A stretch of 34,384 nucleotides of DNA from Treponema sp. (GCA_031279205.1 JAITIX010000023.1:1-34384); one strand, 5' to 3'. Shown: positions 1-9,879, counted from the stretch's first letter. The notes: generated from the sequence alone by a model not told the origin. A program made the numbers and translations.

Positions 1-120
<120 letters not shown>

Positions 121-129
121 TTGTTGTGC

Positions 130-158
130 TTTATTTTGAAGAATATCAGGAATATAAT
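130..158 (+). promoter_or_regulatory. Probable sigma-70 promoter for ptsHI
   Basis: A perfect -10 TATAAT lies at 153-158. A weak -35 (TTTATT, 130-135) sits 17 bp upstream. The expected transcript start near 165 leaves a leader of about 23 nt containing AAGGAG (176-181) ahead of the ptsH ATG. The -35 is poor, so the promoter may depend on the -10 or an activator. Confidence 0.5.
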
Positions 159-187
159 ATGAAAGAAAAAATTACAAGGAGTATAGT

Positions 188-445
188 ATGAGAGAATTTG
201 CTTATACGATTACCGACCCGGTCGGTATTCACGCGCGTCCTGCGGGGCTACTGGTAAAAGAGCTGTCGCGGTTTTCCTGCGCTACAACTATCTCCCGCGG
301 GGAAGATAGTTGTGATGGCAAGAAGTTGCTTTCCCTGATGAAACTACGGGTCAAACAGGGGGAGACGATTGTGGCAAAGGCCGATGGTCCGGATGAAGAT
401 GCGGCCATTGAAGCGGCGAAAACGTTTCTTTCCGCCAATTTGTAG
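188..445 (+). CDS. ptsH: Phosphocarrier protein HPr with Lys at position 46
   Basis: This 85-residue protein has the normal HPr length. The active site is GIHARPAG with His15, which accepts phosphate from enzyme I and passes it to EIIA domains or regulatory targets in the cytoplasm. The start is fixed by AAGGAG six bases before the ATG. The helix that normally carries the regulatory serine reads DGKKLLSLMKL. Aligned with B. subtilis LKSIMGVMSL, residue 46 is Lys rather than Ser; the only nearby serine is Ser49. HPr kinase (HprK) control through Ser46-P therefore looks impossible in the usual way. ptsI follows after 12 bp, so the pair is an operon. No EII permease is visible, so the role may be sugar transport or purely regulatory. 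Confidence 0.93.
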   Translation: MREFAYTITDPVGIHARPAGLLVKELSRFSCATTISRGEDSCDGKKLLSLMKLRVKQGETIVAKADGPDEDAAIEAAKTFLSANL

Positions 446-457
446 AAGGAGGCTGCC

Positions 458-2077
458 ATGATTACTCTACAAGGAAAAGGTGTAAGCGCTGGGATTGCCA
501 TAGGGCTTCTGTCATTTTTTGAGCGGTCTTCGTTTGTGGTGGAAAAGAAACTGATAAGCGATACTGCCGGTGAGATTCAGCGTTTCTATGACGCCAAGAA
601 AACTGCCGCAGACCAGTTGGACGAGTTGGCAAATACAATGGCGGAGAAGATCGGCAAAGAGAATGCTCTGCTCTTCGAGATTCACCGGATGATGCTGGAA
701 GATTCGGATTACATAGACCCCATCATTAAGATGATCGAAACTGAGTGGGTCTGCGCGGAATATGCGGTGCTGGAGTGTGGGAAACAACTAGCCCGTGATT
801 TCGCGGAAATGGACGATGGGTATATGCGGGAGCGAGCCGCTGATGTGGACGATGTTTCCAAGCGGGTTATCGCCATCCTCTCTGGGTCTCAGCAAAGCCT
901 CGCCGGGGGAAGCGGGCCGGTTATCCTGGCGTCTGATGATTTTAGCCCCAGTGAAACCGCCCAGTTTGATCGTGCCAGCGTGATAGCCCTGGCCGCGCAA
1001 CGTGGGGCGGCGAATTCCCACACCGCCATCTTTGCCCGCACCATGGGGATTCCCGCAGTTATCGGGCTTGGCGCGTCGCTTGCTCCTGGTCTGGGGGGCA
1101 AGCAGGTGGCGCTTGATGGCGAAACTGGCGTCTTATACGTTGAGCCAGATTCGGAGACCATGGCGCTTCTTGAGAAGAAGCGAGATCGCCTCCGTGAGGA
1201 ACGGCGTGAGCTTGAACAATTCCGGGGGAAACCGACTCTTACCAAGGACGGGCGGCGGATAAAGCTCTTTGCCAACATCGGCTCGGTAACTGATGTGGAG
1301 GCCACACTGGCCAGCGACGCGGAAGGAATCGGGCTGTTCCGCAGCGAGTTTCTCTACCTGGGGCGGGAAGACTATCCCAGCGAGGACATTCAGTACGAAA
1401 GCTACCGGAAGGTCGTGGAGGAAATGAAGGGTAAGCAGGTTATTATCCGTACTCTGGACATTGGCGCGGATAAACAGGTTGATTATTTTCACCTTCCCAC
1501 CGAGGAGAATCCCGCTATGGGGATGCGGGCGATACGCATCTGCCTTACCCGGCCTCAGTTGTTTGTAACTCAGTTGCGGGCTATCTACCGGGCTTCGGCT
1601 CACGGGAACGCGGCGATCATGTTCCCCATGATAAGCGATCTTGAGGAACTGCGCCAGGCAAAACGCATTGCCGACCAGGTGCGGGAGTCTCTGGCTGCGG
1701 AAAAAATTCCCTTTAACCCGGAAACCCCTATTGGTATCATGATCGAAACTCCTGCCTCGGCGGTTATCAGCGATCTTCTTGCCAAAGAATCAGATTTTTT
1801 CAGCATCGGGACCAACGACCTGACCCAGTACACCCTGGCGGTAGACCGGCAGAACGAATCCATCCGGGAATTCTGCGATGTCCACCATGAAGCGATCCTG
1901 CGCCTTATCCGCATGACTGTGGAAAACGCCCACAACGCGGGTATTTGGGTGGGTATCTGCGGTATGCTGGGGGCAGACCCAGACCTTACGAAGACCTTCA
2001 TCGAGATGGGTCTGGACGAGCTTTCGGTAGAGCCATCGTATATCCTGAGCCTGCGCCGTCGGATAGCGGAGATATAG
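458..2077 (+). CDS. ptsI: Phosphoenolpyruvate-protein phosphotransferase (enzyme I)
   Basis: Enzyme I autophosphorylates from PEP and phosphorylates His15 of HPr. The 539 residues are slightly shorter than the usual 570 or so. The N-terminal HPr-binding region (about 1-140) is followed by the swivelling phosphohistidine domain with GAANSHTAIFART; the phosphorylated His is residue 188. The C-terminal PEP-binding barrel shows GLFRSEFLY, GMRAIRICL, IMIETPASA, SIGTNDLTQYTLAVDR and the active-site Cys in GICGMLGADP. A strong AAGGAGG lies 7 bp before the ATG. It is translated as the second gene of the ptsHI operon. A stem-loop at 2086-2117 follows the stop. All key residues look intact. Confidence 0.96.
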   Translation: MITLQGKGVSAGIAIGLLSFFERSSFVVEKKLISDTAGEIQRFYDAKKTAADQLDELANTMAEKIGKENALLFEIHRMMLEDSDYIDPIIKMIETEWVCAEYAVLECGKQLARDFAEMDDGYMRERAADVDDVSKRVIAILSGSQQSLAGGSGPVILASDDFSPSETAQFDRASVIALAAQRGAANSHTAIFARTMGIPAVIGLGASLAPGLGGKQVALDGETGVLYVEPDSETMALLEKKRDRLREERRELEQFRGKPTLTKDGRRIKLFANIGSVTDVEATLASDAEGIGLFRSEFLYLGREDYPSEDIQYESYRKVVEEMKGKQVIIRTLDIGADKQVDYFHLPTEENPAMGMRAIRICLTRPQLFVTQLRAIYRASAHGNAAIMFPMISDLEELRQAKRIADQVRESLAAEKIPFNPETPIGIMIETPASAVISDLLAKESDFFSIGTNDLTQYTLAVDRQNESIREFCDVHHEAILRLIRMTVENAHNAGIWVGICGMLGADPDLTKTFIEMGLDELSVEPSYILSLRRRIAEI

Positions 2078-2085
2078 CCGCACAT

Positions 2086-2117
2086 CGCCCCGCCTGTGTA
2101 CCGTGCATGGCGGGGCG
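2086..2117 (+). terminator. Stem-loop after ptsI, possible terminator
   Basis: Nine-base perfect arms CGCCCCGCC (2086-2094) and GGCGGGGCG (2109-2117) flank a 14-nt loop, starting 8 bp after the ptsI stop. Only GTCTT follows instead of a real U-tract, so termination may be weak or factor-dependent. Confidence 0.5.
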
Positions 2118-2407
2118 GTCTTCGCGCTGGCAGGTGGCATTACTTATCTACAAAAAATTAAAAACCGCGAAGTCAAATCAAACCGGAGATTCGCAGGCGA
2201 AGAAGATCAAAACAGCGATTAAAATTTGTGGAGTCTCCGCCCTAATAATATGAAAGGCTGCGTCAGGCGCCGTCTTTTTGACAAGCGGAATATCCCGGAA
2301 ACAAAATGCAGGTTCTAAGCCTTTTGAAAGCTCAAATCCATCCGTAGCTACCAGTATATCGCTACGCTGCTGTTCAATGGACGCCTTCAAGCGCCATCTG
2401 GTTCAAC
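2118..2407. other. Intergenic stretch between ptsI and glyS; no confident gene
   Basis: No plus-strand gene is visible. On the minus strand an open frame from a TTG at 2390 down to 2178 can be joined, by one frameshift near 2390, to an upstream ATG at 2439 (MIIDIHHDFVKLNQMALE). I do not recognise the joined product. It has no Shine-Dalgarno sequence, and its start overlaps the glyS promoter, so it is either a decayed gene or chance. Confidence 0.3.
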
Positions 2408-2436
2408 TTGACAAAGTCGTGGTGAATATCAATAAT
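2408..2436 (+). promoter_or_regulatory. Sigma-70 promoter for glyS
   Basis: A perfect -35 TTGACA (2408-2413), a 17-bp spacer and a -10 AATAAT (2431-2436, five of six consensus bases). Transcription would start near 2443, giving a leader of about 48 nt to the ATG at 2491. No T-box or glycine riboswitch fold is evident in that short leader. Confidence 0.7.
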
Positions 2437-2490
2437 CATTTTCACTAACTAGACGTATATTCAGGTTATTTTAGATTAAGGATGAATCTT

Positions 2491-3870
2491 ATGGCTGAAA
2501 AATTAGAAGAATTAACTGAATACAAAGGCTCGGCGACCATGGAGAAGCTGGTCTCACTGGCAAAGCGGCGCGGCTTTGTGTTCCAATCGTCGGAAATCTA
2601 TGGCGGGCAGAATGGCGCGTGGGACTATGGTCCCCTGGGCGTTGAGCTGAAAAACCGCATCGCCAGTAACTGGTGGAAGGAAATGACCCAGTTGCATGAC
2701 AATATCGTGGGACTGGACGCGGCAATACTCATGCACCCACGGGTGTGGGAGGCGTCGGGACACGTTGAGAACTTCACTGACCCGCTGGTTGACTGTAAGA
2801 AGTGCCACGCTCGCTTCCGCGCCGATATGATACCGCCGGAAAACCTCGCGGCAAAGAAATGCCCGGACTGCGGTGGCGAACTCACCGACACGCGCAAGTT
2901 CAACATGATGTTCAAGACCCACATAGGGCCTGTAGAGGACACGTCGAATACCATCTATCTGCGGCCGGAAACCGCGCAGGGCATCTATATCAACTACAAG
3001 AATATCATTCAGAGTAACCGCATGAAACTGCCCTTTGGCATTGCCCAAATCGGCAAGGCGTTTAGGAACGAGATCGTTACCCGCCACTTCATCTTCCGCA
3101 CCTGTGAGTTTGAGCAGATGGAGATGCAGTTCTTTGTTAAGCCTGGTACAGACCTAGAATGGTTTGACGAATGGCGCAAACGACGCTGGGCCTATTACGA
3201 ACGACTCGGGGTCAAGCTGGAGTACCTGCGCTGGCACCAGCACGGCGTGGACGAGCTTGCCCACTACGCCAAAGACGCTTACGACATTCAGTACCTCTAC
3301 CCCATGGGCTGGCAGGAGCTGGAGGGCATCCACCACCGCTCCGACTACGATCTCAGGCGCCATGCCGACTACTCTAGCAAAGACCTCCAGTACATCGATC
3401 AAGACAACAAGGAGCGCTATATTCCATACATCATCGAAACCTCAGCCGGTCTCACTCGTACCCTACTCATGGTACTATGTGACGCTTATGACGAGGAAAA
3501 GGTCGCCGATAAGGGCAACGATGATGACTGGCGCACCGTGCTTCGTTTCCACCCCAAGCTCGCGCCCATTACGGTTGCTGTCCTGCCTTTAATGAAGAAG
3601 GACGGTCTTGCTGAACTTGCTCAGGACATAAAGAACGAATTGAAGGAAGACTTCGCTGTTGACTATGACCAAGGTGGAGCCATTGGTCGCCGCTATCGCC
3701 GTCAGGACGAAGCCGGTACACCCTTCTGCGTTACGGTGGACTATGAATCAAAAGAACAGCGCACTGTAACCCTGCGTTTCCGCGATTCCATGGAACAGGT
3801 CCGCATTCCTATCGCGGAACTGGGCGAGCGTATAAGAAAAGAGATTAAGAAATATAAGCGGACAAAGTGA
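2491..3870 (+). CDS. glyS: Glycyl-tRNA synthetase, single-chain dimeric type
   Basis: Charges tRNA-Gly with glycine; class II synthetase of the alpha2 type, as used by spirochaetes, not the alpha2-beta2 GlyQ/GlyS form. It shows the N-terminal SSEIYGGQNGAWDYGPLG motif and a CxxC...CxxC zinc-ribbon-like insert (KKCHARF and KKCPDCGG). Motif 2 is RNEIVTRHFIFRTCEFEQME, motif 3 is ETSAGLTRTLLMVL, and a C-terminal anticodon-binding domain closes it. An in-frame ATG exists at 2482, but the only Shine-Dalgarno (AAGGA, 2478-2482) overlaps it and sits 8 bp before the ATG at 2491. I therefore start at 2491 (459 residues). Its promoter is at 2408-2436. The PC4-like gene follows 35 bp after the stop, probably in the same transcript. 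Confidence 0.95.
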   Translation: MAEKLEELTEYKGSATMEKLVSLAKRRGFVFQSSEIYGGQNGAWDYGPLGVELKNRIASNWWKEMTQLHDNIVGLDAAILMHPRVWEASGHVENFTDPLVDCKKCHARFRADMIPPENLAAKKCPDCGGELTDTRKFNMMFKTHIGPVEDTSNTIYLRPETAQGIYINYKNIIQSNRMKLPFGIAQIGKAFRNEIVTRHFIFRTCEFEQMEMQFFVKPGTDLEWFDEWRKRRWAYYERLGVKLEYLRWHQHGVDELAHYAKDAYDIQYLYPMGWQELEGIHHRSDYDLRRHADYSSKDLQYIDQDNKERYIPYIIETSAGLTRTLLMVLCDAYDEEKVADKGNDDDWRTVLRFHPKLAPITVAVLPLMKKDGLAELAQDIKNELKEDFAVDYDQGGAIGRRYRRQDEAGTPFCVTVDYESKEQRTVTLRFRDSMEQVRIPIAELGERIRKEIKKYKRTK

Positions 3871-3884
3871 GCATGGACAAGTTA

Positions 3885-3899
3885 CTCTCCCAAGGAGAG
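3885..3899 (+). promoter_or_regulatory. Hairpin masking the Shine-Dalgarno of the PC4-like gene
   Basis: CTCTCC (3885-3890), triloop CAA, GGAGAG (3894-3899) form a perfect 6-bp hairpin. Its 3' arm is the ribosome-binding site GGAGAGG of the gene starting at 3906. If folded it would hide the site, which suggests temperature-sensitive or coupled translation. The stem is short, so the effect is uncertain. Confidence 0.45.
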
Positions 3900-3905
3900 G
3901 TCTGA

Positions 3906-4157
3906 ATGTCGGAAATAACATTTGACATCGTAAAGACTTATGCGGTTCTTTCGTCAGAGAAGAGCGGCTGGCAGAAAGAACTCAATCTGGTCTCGTGGAA
4001 TGGCCGGCAGGCCAAGCTCGATATCCGCGACTGGTCGCCTGATCACGAGAAGATGGGCAAAGGTATAACCCTTACGCCAGAGGAGGCGGCCAAGCTCGCG
4101 TCGTCCATGGCAATTGCCATGGACGAATCATCGCTGGATGAGCGGCCGCTTGCGTAA
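3906..4157 (+). CDS. Small YdbC/PC4-like single-stranded nucleic-acid-binding protein
   Basis: 83 residues. The core KSGWQKELNLVSWNGRQAKLD followed by IRDWSPDHEKMGKGITLT matches what I remember of the YdbC family of Firmicutes. Its fold resembles the eukaryotic transcriptional coactivator PC4 and binds single-stranded DNA as a dimer. The motif SW-NG-R/K-x-K-x-DIR-W-P-H-E-KMGKGI is the family signature. The last 20 or so residues (MAIAMDESSLDERPLA) are a charged tail. The Shine-Dalgarno AAGGAGAGG precedes the ATG and is paired in a hairpin. The gene follows glyS by 35 bp and converges on rnhA with a 7-bp gap. The cellular role is not established; transcription or recombination accessory work is plausible from the fold. 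Confidence 0.8.
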   Translation: MSEITFDIVKTYAVLSSEKSGWQKELNLVSWNGRQAKLDIRDWSPDHEKMGKGITLTPEEAAKLASSMAIAMDESSLDERPLA

Positions 4158-4164
4158 GCACCGC

Positions 4165-4611
4165 TTATGTCCACAGCGACTCGATGGCGCATCGGGTCAT
4201 GCGATCGCAACGCTCGTTCATGGGGTTGCCAGCATGGCCCCGCACCCAGCGCCATGAGGGAGAGAACTCCTCGTCAAGCAATTCAAGGTGTTGCCAGAGG
4301 TCTTTGTTCTTAACCGGGTCCTTGTTGCTGTTACGCCAGCCGTTCTTTTTCCAACGATATATCCATTCGCTTATCCCTTTCTGCACATACTGCGAATCCG
4401 TGTAAATTGTAACCCGTTGCCCGCGGGGATTGAGCGCACTCAACGCCTCAAGTGCGACGATCACCGCGCTTAGTTCCATGCGATTGTTGGTGGTGTCGCG
4501 TTCCGCGCCCCACTTCTCGCTGATGATCCTGCCATCGCCTTCGATGATGTAAGCCCAGCCTCCCGGTCCTGGATTCCCTGAACAGCCGCCATCGGTATAA
4601 ATGTTTATCAT
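4165..4611 (-). CDS. rnhA: Ribonuclease HI
   Basis: Cleaves RNA in RNA-DNA hybrids (R-loops, primers). 148 residues, close to the E. coli length. The N-terminus MINIYTDGGCSGNPGPGGWA carries the first catalytic Asp (residue 7). The second acidic residue is in TNNRMELSAV, the third in IYTDSQYVQKG. WVRGHAGNPMNERCDRMTR holds the conserved His and the last Asp. All four metal-binding acids appear present. It is transcribed alone on the minus strand, converging on the PC4-like gene and diverging from groEL. The Shine-Dalgarno GAGAGGAT is about 8 bp before the ATG. This is the prokaryotic short type without an N-terminal hybrid-binding domain. Confidence 0.95.
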   Translation of the reverse strand: MINIYTDGGCSGNPGPGGWAYIIEGDGRIISEKWGAERDTTNNRMELSAVIVALEALSALNPRGQRVTIYTDSQYVQKGISEWIYRWKKNGWRNSNKDPVKNKDLWQHLELLDEEFSPSWRWVRGHAGNPMNERCDRMTRCAIESLWT

Positions 4612-4626
4612 ACTTTCGATCCTCTC

Positions 4627-4655
4627 TTGCCACTTTAATTCCTGTTTAGTAATTT
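4627..4655 (+). promoter_or_regulatory. Candidate promoter for groEL
   Basis: TTGCCA (4627-4632), 17 bp, TAATTT (4650-4655). This gives a leader of about 107 nt. A second -10-like TATACT lies near 4697-4702 but lacks a good -35. I looked for a CIRCE inverted repeat (TTAGCACTC with a 9-bp spacer) and found none, so HrcA control is not supported. Confidence 0.4.
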
Positions 4656-4712
4656 ATACATGAAAGCTTCCTGAACAGGGAGTAACAATCAAAATCTATA
4701 CTATATCGATGA

Positions 4713-6413
<1,701 letters not shown>

Positions 6414-6456
6414 ACCGTTAACGAGGCGGACTTGCCGCCTTCTCGCCCTTGGTACG

Positions 6457-6487
6457 AAAAAAAGACCGCCTCTTGGCGGTCTTTTTT
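6457..6487. terminator. Bidirectional terminator between groEL and the acyl-CoA synthetase
   Basis: AGACCGCC (6463-6470), loop TCTT, GGCGGTCT (6475-6482), with seven A residues before and six T residues ending at 6487. It therefore works for groEL on plus and for the converging gene on minus. A second hairpin, AGGCGG/CCGCCT at about 6424-6440, lies just upstream. Confidence 0.9.
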
Positions 6488-6504
6488 ATTCAGATGCGCG
6501 TTGT

Positions 6505-8193
6505 TCAAACTACATCGCGCTTGATCTTCTTGGTGGTGGTTTCTTCCATTCGTTTGTTCACGATGATAGTCTTCTCGATTTTCTGGTAGGAAAGAAGCCG
6601 CTTGTTCACTTCCGAAACAATTTCCTCAATACGCTGTTTGATTTGCGCTGGAGCGCTCGCCTTGAAGAACTCCTGATCCGGATATACAAGCGCTTCAATG
6701 CCTTCGGTCTTCATCTTCTTGTCGAGAACAAAGCCACGTACCAGAATCTGATCGATTTCTTCAAAAAGCTGGAACTCATTCTCGATCTCCTCCGGGTATA
6801 CGTTCTTCCCACCCTCGGTAATAATCAGGTTCTTGGCCCGTCCGGTGAGATACAGATATGATTCGCTGTCCATATAACCAAGATCGCCCGTTTTGAGGTA
6901 GCCATCCTGAGTAAAGGCGGCGGCGGTTTCCTGGGGCAGTTCATAATAGCCCTGCATGACCATCGGACCTTTGACCGCAATTTCGCCAATACCCCGCTCG
7001 TCAGGGTTCAGTATCTTCATATCAACCTGTGGCGAGATTCTGCCGACGCTCGTTTCCTTGTAATGCTCTACTGGATTGAGGGTAAGGATGGGCGAGGTTT
7101 CGGTAAGGCCATAACCCTGAATGAAATCAAGGCCAAGTTGGTTATACTTTCTGAATACACTCGGCGCCAGAGGTCCGCCACCACAAATACAGATACGCAG
7201 GGTGGAAAGGGACGCCTGACTTAACACTGAGTGGAACATCTTTTTACCCGGATTCTTGCCGGTAGTTTTCTTAATCAGGCCGGAAATGCCAAGCAGGACT
7301 GAAATGAGTCCATAGACAAGCGGGCCTTTTGCCTTGATGCCTCGGAGGATACCCGCCAGCACCTTGTTAAACAGCATAGGAACACCGAGTAACATGGTGA
7401 TCTTCGCCTCTTTCAAGTCTTTCAGAATCGCCTTAGTTACCATACGTTTACCGAACACCACTTCCGCACCGCAGGAAATCGCTTCAATAAAGACAGCCAG
7501 CATGGTATAGGCATGGTGTATGGGTAAGAGTGCGTAAAACACATCGGTCGGGTACAGTTTGAGGTTACCCTGAGCCAAGTAACAGTCAGAGACAAGGTTC
7601 TGGTGCGAAAGCATGACGCCTTTTGGTATACCGGTTGTGCCAGAGGTAAAGAGAATGGCGGCGGTGTCCAGCTCCTTTGCCTGTTCTATAGGCTGATCCG
7701 GCCCGTCAAGCTCGTAGATATACGCGCCCACACCTTTTCTCAGCGAGACCAGTTCTGTCAGCCGGCCTGGTTTCTGCTTATACCGGCTATGCTTTTCCTC
7801 ATCCACGAAAAGGATCGTTACCCCAGCGGTGTTGAGGAGAAGGTCGGTCTCCTCGTCTTTAAGCTGGTAATCAATGGGAACAACAATAGCTCCGGCGCAG
7901 AGTATCCCCAGATAGGCCACGGTCCATTCCGGCGAATTCTTGCCCGTTACCGCGATCCGATCCCCCTTGCGAACGCCCTTGCTGCAAAGCCATCTGGCCA
8001 CGGCCTCAATTTTGGCAAGGGACTCACGGTAGTTCAGGCTGATACGATCCGGCTCGTAAATAGTGAAGCAGGGGCGCTCCCCGAAACGGGAAACCATAAT
8101 CCGAAATAGCTCAGGCAGGGTTGGCCACAAACCTGAAAAAGCCTTTCCTCGATATTCGTCCAAAAAAACCCATGGCGTGTATGTAACGATCAT
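6505..8193 (-). CDS. AMP-dependent long-chain acyl-CoA synthetase family protein
   Basis: 562 residues of the ANL (acyl-CoA synthetase) superfamily, which activates a carboxylate with ATP and passes it to CoA or another thiol. The P-loop-like A3 motif is AAILFTSGTTGIPKGVML, A5 is GYGLTETSP and A7 is KTGDLGYMD. The hinge and A8 region reads LTGRAKNLIITEGGKNVYPEEIE. A possible membrane-associated stretch lies at about residues 270-300. GAGG about 9 bp before the ATG supports the start. The closest functional class is long-chain fatty acyl-CoA ligase (FadD-like). That is family inference; the true acyl substrate cannot be read from the sequence. It is monocistronic and ends at the terminator shared with groEL. 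Confidence 0.88.
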   Translation of the reverse strand: MIVTYTPWVFLDEYRGKAFSGLWPTLPELFRIMVSRFGERPCFTIYEPDRISLNYRESLAKIEAVARWLCSKGVRKGDRIAVTGKNSPEWTVAYLGILCAGAIVVPIDYQLKDEETDLLLNTAGVTILFVDEEKHSRYKQKPGRLTELVSLRKGVGAYIYELDGPDQPIEQAKELDTAAILFTSGTTGIPKGVMLSHQNLVSDCYLAQGNLKLYPTDVFYALLPIHHAYTMLAVFIEAISCGAEVVFGKRMVTKAILKDLKEAKITMLLGVPMLFNKVLAGILRGIKAKGPLVYGLISVLLGISGLIKKTTGKNPGKKMFHSVLSQASLSTLRICICGGGPLAPSVFRKYNQLGLDFIQGYGLTETSPILTLNPVEHYKETSVGRISPQVDMKILNPDERGIGEIAVKGPMVMQGYYELPQETAAAFTQDGYLKTGDLGYMDSESYLYLTGRAKNLIITEGGKNVYPEEIENEFQLFEEIDQILVRGFVLDKKMKTEGIEALVYPDQEFFKASAPAQIKQRIEEIVSEVNKRLLSYQKIEKTIIVNKRMEETTTKKIKRDVV

Positions 8194-8280
8194 AGTTATA
8201 CCTCTAATTTAACTCAGACCCATAGTTTATCAGGAGGTTGCAGGTTCCGGCACACTTGTAGAAAGGGGCAAATGATATAC

Positions 8281-8310
8281 TTGACCAATAAGTAAATATA
8301 ATAATATAAT
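8281..8310 (+). promoter_or_regulatory. Promoter for glgC
   Basis: TTGACC (8281-8286), 18-bp spacer, perfect TATAAT (8305-8310). The transcript would start near 8317, giving a leader of about 124 nt before the ATG at 8441. The rest of 8194-8440 holds no supported gene. Confidence 0.65.
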
Positions 8311-8315
8311 AAATA

Positions 8316-8330
8316 CCACTGTTACAGTGG
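8316..8330 (+). promoter_or_regulatory. Perfect dyad at the predicted glgC transcription start
   Basis: CCACTG (8316-8321), TTA, CAGTGG (8325-8330) is a perfect inverted repeat covering +1. It could be an operator for a dimeric repressor or a 5' hairpin that stabilises the mRNA. The regulator is unknown. Confidence 0.4.
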
Positions 8331-8440
8331 CGGAATTTTAAGCCTATGGACAGAAAGCTCCGCGCTTTGTAAATCACATTGCGCGACAGCGCGTACACGT
8401 CCGCAAAGGCGTGGACGAATCATCGAACAGGAGGCGAATT

Positions 8441-9712
8441 ATGGCGGAAGTCTTGTCTATCATCTTGGGAGGCGGTAAGGGAACCCGACTTATACCGCTT
8501 ACGAAAGATAGGGCAAAGCCGGCTGTCCCTTTTGGGGGCAAATTCAGGCTAATTGACATACCTATGTCAAACTGTATCAACGCGGATCTGCGGCAGATAT
8601 ACATTCTTACCCAGTTTAACTCTGCATCACTTCATCTTCATTTGTCTCAAACGTATCTGTTTGACTCCTTTTCCAAGGGTTTCGCTGAAATTCTGGCGGC
8701 AGAACAGACGTTTGAACATTCTGGTTGGTATGAGGGAACCGCAGACGCAGTACGAAAGAATTTCGTCCATTTCAGAACGCAGAAACCCAAATACTACCTT
8801 ATCCTGTCCGGGGATCAGCTTTACCGGATGGACCTCAAAGACCTGCTGAAAAAACACTCCGAATCTGGCGCGGCTATCACCATCGCTTGTACCATGGTCA
8901 ACAGAGAAAACGCAAGCCAGCTCGGAATCCTCAAGGTTGACAAGAACAACACAATCACCGAATTTCTGGAAAAACCCGGCCCCATCAAAGATATATCGGA
9001 TTTCAAGGTCCCAGTTGAACTACGGCAAGATAAATCCAGAGGCGACTGCTATCTAGGTTCAATGGGTATCTATGTGTTTAACTCGCAAAATATGGAAACC
9101 TGTCTCAACAACGAGATGACTGACTTTGGCAAAGAGATCATCCCCGAAGCCATCAAACGACTCAAGGTCAACGCTTATGTCTTCAACGGCTACTGGGAAG
9201 ACATCGGAACCATCAAGAATTTCTACGAGGCTAACCTCGATCTCACCACCCTGCGCCCCCCGTTTAACATTCACGATGAAAAAGCACCCATCTATACGCA
9301 CATGCGTAACCTGCCACCCTCAAAGATGAACTTTAGCAACATGAACCAGTCTATCGCGGCAGAAGGTTGTATCATCACCAATGCCAACATCACCAATTCC
9401 ATCGTTGGTGTGCGCACCCTTATCGAAAGTGGCGCAAGCCTCAACGGAGTGGTATGTATGGGCGCTGACTTTTATGAAAACGAAAGTCAGAAACAGCAGG
9501 ACCACGAGGCGCGTATCCCAAACGTAGGTATTGGCAGAGGCACTATCGTTAATCGGGCAATCATCGACAAAAACGCCCGTATCGGCGAAGCCTGCCGCAT
9601 CGGTATCGACGATATAAACCAGCAGGATGGCGACTACGGTAACTACTACATCGTGGACGGTATCATTGTCATTCCCAAAAACGCGATTATCTATCCAGGT
9701 ACAAAAATCTAA
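8441..9712 (+). CDS. glgC: Glucose-1-phosphate adenylyltransferase
   Basis: Makes ADP-glucose from glucose-1-phosphate and ATP, the committed step of bacterial glycogen synthesis. 423 residues from the ATG at 8441, chosen because AGGAGG sits 6 bp before it; an in-frame ATG at 8411 would add ten unrelated residues. The N-terminal nucleotidyltransferase domain has ILGGGKGTRLIPLTKDRAKPAVP; the regulatory and substrate loops include GTADAVRKN, LSGDQLYRMD and EFLEKPG. The C-terminal half (from about residue 290) is a left-handed beta-helix with hexapeptide-like repeats (EGCIITNANITNSIVG). It is monocistronic with its own promoter and terminator. No other glg gene is visible in the window. Confidence 0.96.
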   Translation: MAEVLSIILGGGKGTRLIPLTKDRAKPAVPFGGKFRLIDIPMSNCINADLRQIYILTQFNSASLHLHLSQTYLFDSFSKGFAEILAAEQTFEHSGWYEGTADAVRKNFVHFRTQKPKYYLILSGDQLYRMDLKDLLKKHSESGAAITIACTMVNRENASQLGILKVDKNNTITEFLEKPGPIKDISDFKVPVELRQDKSRGDCYLGSMGIYVFNSQNMETCLNNEMTDFGKEIIPEAIKRLKVNAYVFNGYWEDIGTIKNFYEANLDLTTLRPPFNIHDEKAPIYTHMRNLPPSKMNFSNMNQSIAAEGCIITNANITNSIVGVRTLIESGASLNGVVCMGADFYENESQKQQDHEARIPNVGIGRGTIVNRAIIDKNARIGEACRIGIDDINQQDGDYGNYYIVDGIIVIPKNAIIYPGTKI

Positions 9713-9759
9713 CCCTACCCTTGCATAAACCGAGAATTCTGGAGCATCATACCTCCTCT

Positions 9760-9789
9760 ACAGCGCGGACCTTTCCGCGCTGTTTGTTT
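9760..9789 (+). terminator. Terminator after glgC
   Basis: ACAGCGCGGA (9760-9769), 4-nt loop, TCCGCGCTGT (9774-9783), then TTGTTTC. A 10-bp perfect GC-rich stem, 47 bp after the stop. Confidence 0.8.
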
Positions 9790-9850
9790 CATAGACATAA
9801 TCTGTGACTTGTGCCTACCATAGTCCATGTGTCGTCAAGAAAGCAGTGAA

Positions 9851-9879
9851 TTGACATAAACACATTAGTATTGTATCTT
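9851..9879 (+). promoter_or_regulatory. Sigma-70 promoter for argR
   Basis: Perfect TTGACA (9851-9856), exactly 17 bp, then TATCTT (9874-9879). Transcription would begin near 9886. The upstream TTG at 9871, which opens the longest frame, lies inside the promoter, so the real start codon must be downstream. Confidence 0.72.

Noticed and set aside
2178-2439. Minus-strand gene between ptsI and glyS
   Set aside because: Needs a frameshift, has no Shine-Dalgarno, resembles nothing I know, and its start overlaps a good glyS promoter.
8204-8398. Minus-strand 64-residue frame upstream of glgC
   Set aside because: No ribosome-binding site and atypical composition. It covers the glgC promoter and leader.
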